Below are positions 57,963-64,000 of a stretch of DNA of 64,000 nt, piece by piece; position 1 is the stretch's first letter; every line of letters starts with the position of its first letter. The DNA comes from Cellulomonas telluris (GTDB lineage: Bacteria > Actinomycetota > Actinomycetes > Actinomycetales > Cellulomonadaceae), in the NCBI RefSeq assembly GCF_004886325.1, contig NZ_QXFN01000001.1, positions 1 to 64,000 on the forward strand. The letters are read 5' to 3'. The translations under genes were made by a program, and so were the position numbers. Below the pieces are notes generated by a model. It was not told the origin of the DNA and made no database searches. It was given only the letters and a program-made list of their open reading frames with translations.

Positions 57963-58829
57963 TCAGGCGCCGCCGGCGGCTCCCGCAGGGCGGGGCCCGA
58001 GCGACCACCGGAGGGCGTCGGGGAGCAGGACGCCCCCGTGGTTCGGGTTGTGCCCGCCGTCCCCGAGGACGAGGCGGAGGTCGTAGCCGGCCTCGGCCAG
58101 CGCGGCGCCGACCCGCAGGTTCTCGGCCAGCCAGTTCCGCGTCGGCGCGTCCCAGTTCAGGTCGCGGTGCCCGGCCTGCAGGAACACCCGCAGCGGCTTC
58201 CTGGCCACCCGGGGCAGGAGCTCGGGGTACGGGTTGCCGCCGGGCATCTGCGCGAAGCTCGACAGGAAGCACACCACCTGGCGGAAGCGGTCGGGGCGCA
58301 TCCAGGCCGCGGTGAAGGCGGCGTTGCCCCCGCTGCTGCCCCCGCAGACGCCCCACCGCTCGGGGTCGTCCGTCACGGGGTACCGGTCGGTGACGAGCGG
58401 GACGACCTCGTCGAGCAGGAACGTCACGTAGCGGTCGTCGAAGGCGTCGTACTCGACGTTGCGGTTCTTCGGCTGCTCGCTCCCGACGACGACGCCGGGC
58501 TCCACGAAGACGCCGATGGTGAACGGGATGTCACCGGCGTGGACGAGGTTGTCCAGCACCGTGGCCCCGCGGACCTCCCCGGCCGGGTCGAGGTACCACC
58601 CGCCGTCGTTGAACACCATGAGCCCCGCCGGTCCTGCGTCGTCCCGGTGCGCGGGCACGTGGATCCAGACCCTGCGCGACGTCCCGGGGTAGACCTCGCT
58701 GCTCGCCCAGCGCAGCTCGACCGTCTCGCCGGCGGGCACGTCGGCCCGTGGGGAGGAGTCGGGGCCGTGGGCGTACCGGACGTCGGAGAGGTCGAGCGGG
58801 AGCGGTCGGTACGGCACGGGAGCGGGCAC
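57963..58829 (-). CDS. Esterase-family hydrolase (Fes/esterase D-like fold)
   Basis: 288 residues. Nucleophile motif 'WGVCGGSSGGNAAFTAAWMR', 'SRRVWIHVPAHRD', 'LMVFNDGGWYLD' and the final His in 'DGGHNPNHGGVLLPDALRWS'. This matches the enterochelin esterase/antigen 85-like alpha/beta group. GTG 58829 is seven bases after TAGCGT, so leaderless. Back to back with the MFS gene. Confidence 0.8.
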   Translation of the reverse strand: MPAPVPYRPLPLDLSDVRYAHGPDSSPRADVPAGETVELRWASSEVYPGTSRRVWIHVPAHRDDAGPAGLMVFNDGGWYLDPAGEVRGATVLDNLVHAGDIPFTIGVFVEPGVVVGSEQPKNRNVEYDAFDDRYVTFLLDEVVPLVTDRYPVTDDPERWGVCGGSSGGNAAFTAAWMRPDRFRQVVCFLSSFAQMPGGNPYPELLPRVARKPLRVFLQAGHRDLNWDAPTRNWLAENLRVGAALAEAGYDLRLVLGDGGHNPNHGGVLLPDALRWSLGPRPAGAAGGA

Positions 58830-58861
58830 GGTGACGACGCTAGGACACGCGCCCGGCCCGG

Positions 58862-58892
58862 TTGACCCTCGACCCGCTCGAGGCCGCACCGT
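58862..58892 (+). promoter_or_regulatory. MerR-type promoter of the MFS gene
   Basis: TTGACC (58862-58867), a 19-bp spacer containing CCTCGA-N5-TCGAGG, then CACCGT (58887-58892). The start codon follows after six bases. It is nearly identical to the promoter of the MerR gene at 60104. Confidence 0.65.
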
Positions 58893-58898
58893 GCGGCC

Positions 58899-60107
58899 AT
58901 GACCGTCGTCGACGCACCGGGACAGGCGCTGCCGCGCACCTACCTCGCCTGGCTGTCGGGGTTCACCGTCGGGCGTCTCGGCGACGCCACCCTCGCCTTC
59001 GCCCTCGCGTGGGCGGCGGCCGGCCACGGCGCGGCGACCGCGGCCCTCGTGCTCGTGTCCGGCGGGTTGCCGCGCGTGGTCCTGCTCGTCGTGGGCGGCG
59101 CGGTCGCCGACCGGGTCGGCGCACGGCGCCTGCTGGTCGCCGGGGAGGCGGCGCTCGTCGCGCTGTCGTGCGCCCTCGCCGTGGCGCTCACCCGCTCCGG
59201 GACGCCGGCGTGGCTGCTGCTGGGGGCCTCGGCGGCGCTCGGCACGGTGACGGCGCTCTGCCTGCCCGCGTCGGGGTCGATGCCGCGGCGGCTGGTCCCG
59301 GACGACCAGCTCTCCCGCGCGCTGGCCCTGCGCCAGGGCGCGAACCAGGTCGTGCTGCTGGCCGCCGCACCGCTGGGCGGCCTGCTGGTGGGCGGCGCGG
59401 GCCTCCCCGCCGTCGCCTGGGGCGCCGCTGCGACGTCGGGCGTCGCGCTGTGCGTCCTCGTCGCCGTCCGCGAGCCGCCGGGTCCCGCCGGCCCCGGGGG
59501 CCCGGCTCCGCGCCTCGGGCTGCTGGACGGCATCCGGGTGGCCGTCCGGACGCCCGGCCTGCGCGCGGCGCTCCTCGTGACCGGGGCCGGCGCCGCGCTG
59601 ATCCTGCCGGTGGCGTCCCTCCTGGTGCCGCTGCTCGGCCGCGCGTCGGGATGGGGTCCGGGCCCCACGGGCGCGGTCGCCGGTGCCGTCGGCGTCGGGG
59701 CGCTGTGCGCGGCGCTGCTCGCGGCGCGACGCCCCCGGGCGGGGTCCGGGGCCGGGACGCTCCCGCTCGCGGCCGGGCTCACCGCGAGCGCCGCCGGGGT
59801 GCTCGTCCTGGCGGTCGCTCCCGTGCTCGGGGGCCCCGGCGCGGCCGTGGTCGGCGGGCTGGTGCTCGGGTTCGGCAACGGCGCGTTCGCCGCGCGGCTC
59901 GCACCGGCGGTCCTGGGCAGCGCGCCGCGCACGCACCTGGCCCGGGTTCAGGCCGTGGTGGGGCTGGCGCAGCTGGTGCCGGTGCTCGTCAGCACGGCCG
60001 CTCTCGGTGCCCTCGCCGAGAGCACGTCGCCCGGGTGGGCCCTGGGGGCGACGGCCGTGGGCCTGGTCGGGTGCGCGGCGTGGGCGCGCCGCACGGTCAC
60101 GGCTTGA
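58899..60107 (+). CDS. MFS efflux-type transporter
   Basis: 402 residues, about 12 helices. 'GFTVGRLGDATLAFALAWAA' at the start, the MFS A-like loop 'GGAVADRVGARRLLVAGEAA' (G-x3-D-R-x-G-x-R) and 'QGANQVVLLAAAPLGGLLVG' support DHA-type drug/solute efflux permease. Its promoter carries the palindrome also present before the adjacent MerR gene, so expression is probably induced by whatever that regulator senses. Confidence 0.88.
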   Translation: MTVVDAPGQALPRTYLAWLSGFTVGRLGDATLAFALAWAAAGHGAATAALVLVSGGLPRVVLLVVGGAVADRVGARRLLVAGEAALVALSCALAVALTRSGTPAWLLLGASAALGTVTALCLPASGSMPRRLVPDDQLSRALALRQGANQVVLLAAAPLGGLLVGGAGLPAVAWGAAATSGVALCVLVAVREPPGPAGPGGPAPRLGLLDGIRVAVRTPGLRAALLVTGAGAALILPVASLLVPLLGRASGWGPGPTGAVAGAVGVGALCAALLAARRPRAGSGAGTLPLAAGLTASAAGVLVLAVAPVLGGPGAAVVGGLVLGFGNGAFAARLAPAVLGSAPRTHLARVQAVVGLAQLVPVLVSTAALGALAESTSPGWALGATAVGLVGCAAWARRTVTA

Positions 60108-60134
60108 CCCTCGAGCCGGTCGAGGGCCCACAGT
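60104..60134 (+). promoter_or_regulatory. MerR-type promoter of the MerR-clamp gene (autoregulation)
   Basis: TTGACC (60104-60109), a 19-bp spacer with the perfect palindrome CCCTCGA-N5-TCGAGGG, then CACAGT (60129-60134). GTG 60141 follows after six bases. Confidence 0.65.
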
Positions 60135-60140
60135 GGTCCC

Positions 60141-61124
60141 GTGCACGACGACCTGCTCAGCATCGGCGCCGTCGCGCGCGCGAGCGGACTGCCCGTCAGC
60201 GCGCTGCGGTACTACGACGCCGCCGCCGTGCTGCGGCCCGCGCACGTCGACCCCGTGACGGGCTACCGCTGGTACACGTCCGCGCAGGTCCGCACGGCCC
60301 GGCTGGTCGCCGCCCTGCGTCAGGCAGGGCTCCCGGTGCCCGACCTCGTCACCGTCCTCGCCGAACCCGAGGGGGCGCAGGCGGTCCTGGACCGTCACCG
60401 CCGCCGGCTGGAGGAGGACCTGGTCGCGGCACGGGCGCACCTCGACGCGGCCGGCGAGATCCTCAGGCAGCCGGGCCGCTGCACGGTCACCGCCTCGGAC
60501 CTCGTGGGCGCGGTCGCCGCCGTCCGGCACGCGGTGGGCGGCGACGACGCCGAGTGGCCCGGGCTCGCCGGGGTGCTGCTCCACCTCGACGGGACCGCGC
60601 TGCGCCTCGTCGGCTGCGACCGCTTCCGCGTGGCGGTCGCGACGGTCCCGGTGCGGCAGGCCTCGGGCCCGCAGATCCGGGTCGTCGCTCCGCTCGCCCT
60701 CCTCGACGAGATCGCGTCCGCGGACCTGCCCGACGTCGGACCGGTCGCCCTGGCCCCGGACCGCCTCGACGTCCTGGGCCGCGTCGGCGAGCCGCTCGCG
60801 GCCGCGTACCCGGACTACGAGGCGCTCCTCCCGCCGCGGGCGTCACGGGCGGCGACGGTCGCGTCCGGCGAGCTCGTCGACACGGTCGCGCGGGCGGACG
60901 ACGTCGTGGCCGTGCGGCTCGACGGCGGCCGGGTCGAGCTCGCCCCGCCGCGCGCCCGGGACACGCTCGGCTACTCGCGCTCGTTCCTGCTCGACGCCGT
61001 CCGGGCGGCCCGCGCGGAGCACGTCGCCCTCGCGCTCGACGACGAGCGGTCCGCGCTGAGCGTCTCGCCGGCGGGCCGGCCCCACGACGTCGAGTTCCTC
61101 ATGCCGGTCCTCCTGCGCCGCTGA
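60141..61124 (+). CDS. MerR-type regulator fused to a DNA sliding-clamp-like domain
   Basis: 327 residues. Residues 1-110 are a MerR winged helix ('LSIGAVARASGLPVSALRYY', 'DPVTGYRWYTSAQVRTARLV') plus coiled coil. Residues about 120-327 look like two DnaN (beta-clamp)-type domains: 'AVRHAVGGDDAEWPGLAGVL', 'LHLDGTALRLVGCDRFRVAV', 'AYPDYEALLPP' and the C-terminal 'DVEFLMPVLLRR', which parallels the clamp's H..MP..L ending. A ligand-binding use of the clamp fold is inferred; ring formation around DNA is not. Same operator as the MFS gene. Confidence 0.85.
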   Translation: MHDDLLSIGAVARASGLPVSALRYYDAAAVLRPAHVDPVTGYRWYTSAQVRTARLVAALRQAGLPVPDLVTVLAEPEGAQAVLDRHRRRLEEDLVAARAHLDAAGEILRQPGRCTVTASDLVGAVAAVRHAVGGDDAEWPGLAGVLLHLDGTALRLVGCDRFRVAVATVPVRQASGPQIRVVAPLALLDEIASADLPDVGPVALAPDRLDVLGRVGEPLAAAYPDYEALLPPRASRAATVASGELVDTVARADDVVAVRLDGGRVELAPPRARDTLGYSRSFLLDAVRAARAEHVALALDDERSALSVSPAGRPHDVEFLMPVLLRR

Positions 61125-61689
61125 CCCCCGAGGCACCGCGGGGCTCGGCGGGTGAGCGCCGCGGGACGGGCACATGGTGGTGCAGCAGACCGTCCACGCC
61201 GCCCGGGCGGGGCACGGCGCCGAGGTCGCGGGCGACCCGCAGCGAGGCCGTGTTCCGCGGGTCGACGCGCAGCACGACGGTGTGCGCGTCGGTGTGCTCG
61301 GACAGCCAGGCGAGCAGCAGCCGGACCGCGCGCGCGGCGTACCCCCGGCCCCGCCAGCGCGGGAAGACGGCGTAGGAGACGTTCACGCCCCCCGGCGGCA
61401 GGTCGGGCAGCGCCAGGTGCGCCTCCACCGTCCCGGCGAGCTCGCCCGTCGCGGCGTCCGTGATCCCGAGGTGCCGGCGCGGTCCGCCGCCGGCCCACTC
61501 CCGGGCGTTCTGCTCGACGAACGCGGCGAGGCGTCCGGGCTCCGACCGGTGGCCCTCGTTCAGCCAGCGGACCTGGTCGTCGTCCTCCCCCGCGAGCACC
61601 GCCGCGACGTCCGCCGCCACCAGGCAGCGCAGCGTCACCACGCCGTCGGTGAGCACGGGCGGGGACGGCGGTTGCGAGGGACCATGCAC
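61099..61689 (-). CDS. GNAT-family N-acetyltransferase
   Basis: 196 residues. RimJ-like GNAT core with 'VSYAVFPRWRGRGYAARAVR' (acetyl-CoA pyrophosphate loop R-G-x-G-x-A) and 'VLRVDPRNTASLRVARDLGA'. Acetylates an unknown amine or protein N-terminus. Its 3' end overlaps the end of the MerR-clamp gene by 26 bases (convergent). Confidence 0.85.
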   Translation of the reverse strand: MHGPSQPPSPPVLTDGVVTLRCLVAADVAAVLAGEDDDQVRWLNEGHRSEPGRLAAFVEQNAREWAGGGPRRHLGITDAATGELAGTVEAHLALPDLPPGGVNVSYAVFPRWRGRGYAARAVRLLLAWLSEHTDAHTVVLRVDPRNTASLRVARDLGAVPRPGGVDGLLHHHVPVPRRSPAEPRGASGVSGAGGPA

Positions 61690-61781
61690 CCCGGAACGAT
61701 CTCGCGGACCACCGCCGGCGGAGAAGACCTTTGTCACCGGTCGGGGCGGGCGCGCCGGTGCCGGTCGGTAGCCTCGGGCGC

Positions 61782-63317
61782 GTGCGGCGAGGGCGCGGGT
61801 CCCGGACGGCGGTCGAGCTCGTGGAGGAGGGCGTCGAGGACGCCGTCCCCGGCGACGAGACCGCACCTGCCGACGCGCCGCGCCCGCGCGCTCGCGCCTG
61901 GCGGTGGCTCACCGGTGCCGCCGTGCTCGCGGTGGCCGTCGCGGCCCTCGCGCAGGCCGGGGTGGAACGTGCGGACGAGCAGCGGCTCGCGCGCGTCGCC
62001 GGGGTCGGCCCGTCGCTGGAGGAGCCGCTCGTGCAGTCGTGGCAGACGGGGTTCCGCGGCTCGGTCGGCATGCACGAGGACACGTTGATCGCCGTCGCCC
62101 CGGACGGTCAGGGGATCGTGGCGCTCGACGCGCGCGACGGGACGGTGCGGTGGCGCCAGGAGCGCGTGACCGAGGCGTCGATGTGCCAGCTCACGTCACA
62201 GGACGCGCCGTCGGGCGTGGCGGCCACCGGGCCGACCGCGGGCACGGCAGCACCGGAGCCGGCGCTCGTCGCCTGCTTCGGCAGCGGTGGGAGCGGCGCC
62301 ACCACCGTGCACGTCCTCGACCCCGCGACGGGGAGCCTGGAGCACACCCTCCTGGTCGGCGACCGGACGAGCAGCTGGACGCTGTCGGGCGCGGACCTCG
62401 TCGTCATCGGCGTCTCCGAGGACGAGCACGTCACCGCCGGGCGGTGGTCGTTGCGGACGGGCGAGCAGCGCTGGTCCTACCGCAGCCCGGATGCGTTGCC
62501 GGATGCCGGTGCCGCCCAGCAGGCGTTCGAGGTCGGCGACGAGGTGGTCGGTGCCACGATCGGGAGCTGGGAGGTCGTCCTCGACGCGCGCACGGGCGAG
62601 GTCGCGCCCGACCGTGACGAGGAGGTCGTGGTCGTGGAGCCGGGCACGGGTCGGGTCCTGCCCACCGAGCCGTCCGACGACCCTCCCGCCGAAGAGGTCG
62701 CCCGGTTCGACCTCGAGGACGGCGCGGTCGCGGTGGTCCGTCTCGGCGGCGGCACCGTGCGCACCGAGGTGACCGCGGCGGACGGCACGGTGCTGTGGGA
62801 GCGCGACGGGCACGCGTTCCCGCCGCAGGTGGACGACGGCTCGGCCCCCGGGCTGCTGCTGATGACGTCCCCGGAGGGCGGAGGCCTGCGGGGCGTCGAC
62901 GCGCGCACCGGCGACGTGCGGTGGGAGCAGGAGGCCGCCGGCTCCGGGCTCACCGGGCAGCCGCTGGTGCTCTCGTCGCTCGTCCTGGTCGCGACCGGCT
63001 CAGGCAGGTCCGCGTCCGGGGGCTCCACCGGGATGGTCGCCCTGGACCCCGGCTCGGGCGAGGTCGTGTGGGAGCACACGGCCGGCGACGTCGCCGGGTG
63101 GGAGGTCATGACCGACGGGCACCGGGTCCTCACCCTCGAGCACGTCGACGGCGCGCCGCACCTCGTCGCACGCGAGGTCCGCACCGGCACCGTCGCCTGG
63201 TCGGTGCCGGCCCCCGACGACGCCCACAGCCTGTGGCCGCTCGGAGACCACGGCGTCCTGGTGGTGGGGAACGACCACTGGACCGCGTTCCGGCCGCCGG
63301 ACGGCCGGGCCCGGTGA
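61782..63317 (+). CDS. Membrane-anchored PQQ-like beta-propeller protein
   Basis: 511 residues from GTG 61782, which follows TAGCCT plus seven bases; an upstream ATG at 61731 is less likely. One N-terminal helix (WLTGAAVLAVAVAALAQAG) then a WD40/PQQ-type repeat region in the outer compartment ('GIVALDARDGTVRWRQERV', 'WSLRTGEQRWSYRS', 'VDARTGDVRWEQEAAG', 'VALDPGSGEVVWEHTAGD', 'WSVPAPDDAHSLWPLGDHGV'). The W of 'VRW' repeats marks the propeller blades. Ligand unknown; no PQQ-dehydrogenase catalytic residues seen. Confidence 0.82.
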   Translation: MRRGRGSRTAVELVEEGVEDAVPGDETAPADAPRPRARAWRWLTGAAVLAVAVAALAQAGVERADEQRLARVAGVGPSLEEPLVQSWQTGFRGSVGMHEDTLIAVAPDGQGIVALDARDGTVRWRQERVTEASMCQLTSQDAPSGVAATGPTAGTAAPEPALVACFGSGGSGATTVHVLDPATGSLEHTLLVGDRTSSWTLSGADLVVIGVSEDEHVTAGRWSLRTGEQRWSYRSPDALPDAGAAQQAFEVGDEVVGATIGSWEVVLDARTGEVAPDRDEEVVVVEPGTGRVLPTEPSDDPPAEEVARFDLEDGAVAVVRLGGGTVRTEVTAADGTVLWERDGHAFPPQVDDGSAPGLLLMTSPEGGGLRGVDARTGDVRWEQEAAGSGLTGQPLVLSSLVLVATGSGRSASGGSTGMVALDPGSGEVVWEHTAGDVAGWEVMTDGHRVLTLEHVDGAPHLVAREVRTGTVAWSVPAPDDAHSLWPLGDHGVLVVGNDHWTAFRPPDGRAR

Positions 63318-63354
63318 CGACCGCGTCAGGGCGCCGGGTCCGGCCGTCCCCTGC

Positions 63355-64000
63355 TCACAGCAGCTCGACGCGGTCCGCCTGGGGTCCGCGGTCGCTCTGC
63401 CGCACGGTGAACCGGACCCGGTCGCCCTCCTCCAGCACCTCGCCGCCGCGGACGACCGACACGTGCACGAACAGGTCGTCGCCGCCCGCGTCGGGGGTGA
63501 TGAAGCCGAAGCCGCGGTCCGCGTCGTAGCGCGCGACGACGCCCTCGCCGCCGCGGACGGGTGCGCCGGACGACGCCGGGCGCGCCGGGCGGCCGCGGTC
63601 CGGCGCCGCGGGCCGGCCGCGGCCGGACGGCGCGGGCGCGCGCCGCGGCCCGGAGCCGCCCACGAGCCGCACCTCGCGGGCCTGCGGACCCCGGTCGCTC
63701 TCGGCGACGTCGAACGTGATGCGGTCGCCCTCGACGAGCTCGGTCACGCCCATGAGCGCCTTGGCGTGGACGAACACGTCCTCGCCGCCGTCGTCGCGGA
63801 CCGCGAAGCCGAAGCCCTTCTCGGCGTCGTAGAACGTCACCGTGCCGTCGGCCCCGTCGGACGCGGCGGCCTGGCGCGCGGCCTCGGGTCCCAGCGGCAG
63901 CAGGTGGTCCGCCTGCGGGCCCTTCTCCCCCGGGACGACCAGGAACGCGACCCGCTGCCCCTCCGAGACCACGCCGCCGCCGACGATGGCCGAGCTGTGC
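63355..64000 (-). CDS. Multi-cold-shock-domain protein (partial, 5' end outside window)
   Basis: The frame is open to the right edge. Two full cold-shock domains are visible: one with RNP1 'EKGFGFAV' and RNP2 'DVFVHAKAL', the other with 'DRGFGFITPDAGGDDLFVHV'. Both have the ending 'SDRGPQA'. They are separated by a basic Gly/Pro/Arg-rich linker (RGRPAAPDRGRPARPA). Upstream of the first, 'SAIVGGGVVSEGQRVAFLVV' and 'GEKGPQADHL' are the second half of another, partly seen, domain, so at least three copies. RNA-binding; a free-standing actinobacterial Csp has only one. The internal GTG at 63972 is not the real start. Confidence 0.85.
   Translation of the reverse strand, partial: HSSAIVGGGVVSEGQRVAFLVVPGEKGPQADHLLPLGPEAARQAAASDGADGTVTFYDAEKGFGFAVRDDGGEDVFVHAKALMGVTELVEGDRITFDVAESDRGPQAREVRLVGGSGPRRAPAPSGRGRPAAPDRGRPARPASSGAPVRGGEGVVARYDADRGFGFITPDAGGDDLFVHVSVVRGGEVLEEGDRVRFTVRQSDRGPQADRVELL

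Noticed and set aside
57963-60584. 873-residue minus-strand frame joining the esterase to an upstream region
   Set aside because: Only the C-terminal 288 residues are a recognisable protein; the rest is antisense to the MFS and MerR genes.

Overview
The window is a very GC-rich chromosomal segment from an actinobacterium. It most resembles Cellulomonas or a close relative. The reasons are the strongly G/C-biased third positions, a class Ib ribonucleotide reductase set (nrdH-nrdI-nrdE-nrdF), a dnaK-grpE-dnaJ-hspR cluster with HspR (HAIR) operators, a secreted CBM2-GH5 cellulase, a secreted GH43-AbfB arabinanase-type enzyme, and many actinobacterial-type regulators. Taxonomy is inferred from gene content only. 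Many genes have no Shine-Dalgarno sequence but a TAnnnT hexamer 6-7 bases before the start codon, as expected of leaderless mRNAs.

Layout. 1-1650: the 3' end of an RHS-repeat gene, a 37-codon membrane peptide behind it, then a broken Phd/YefM-type antitoxin. 1671-4830: tRNA-Ser(CGA), a Sir2 deacylase, tadA, upp and an unknown small protein. 4878-10043: a 1,380-residue protein fusing an ECF sigma factor, a zinc-finger anti-sigma domain, a membrane anchor and a long extracellular part, divergent from a degenerate GGDEF-like protein. 10162-17049: a WYL regulator with a divergent flavin oxidoreductase and an NAD(P)-binding protein, heme A synthase, a kinase-like phosphotransferase, a DUF1540 protein with an iron-box-like site, and a FUSC membrane protein. 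17166-21400: the nrd operon with a promoter overlapped by two NrdR-box-like sequences. 22039-24981: a solitary NACHT-domain STAND ATPase of visibly lower GC, the best candidate in the window for an acquired antiphage defence gene. 25107-31480: an FtsH-like protease and the hspR-dnaJ-grpE-dnaK chaperone operon.

31813-41818 is an accessory stretch of small regulators next to enzymes: a DUF2975/HTH pair, an IS3 remnant, an XRE/MmyB-type regulator facing a zinc-free MDR oxidoreductase, two DNA-binding proteins facing a PEP-utilising-type phosphotransferase across a tandem palindrome, an Imm26-like protein, a MerR/SDR pair over an 18-bp palindrome, and a TetR/DUF2306 pair. 42217-53460 holds the GH43 and GH5 genes. 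Each is preceded by a similar LacI-type GTGAAGCG(T/C)TTC site, suggesting common carbohydrate control. Between them lie small enzymes and pseudogenes (a RibD/DHFR-like gene and a zapE/AFG1-like ATPase). 53479-64000 carries hydrolases, a YrdC-domain protein, an AraC-type regulator, an MFS transporter and a MerR regulator fused to a sliding-clamp-like domain that share the same operator, a PQQ-type beta-propeller protein, and the 3' part of a multi-cold-shock-domain gene running off the right edge.

The items most worth following are the lone NACHT protein, the sigma/anti-sigma/surface-sensor fusion, the MerR-clamp fusion with duplicated operator, the RHS tip with its tiny membrane partner, and the shared LacI-type site upstream of the two glycoside hydrolases.
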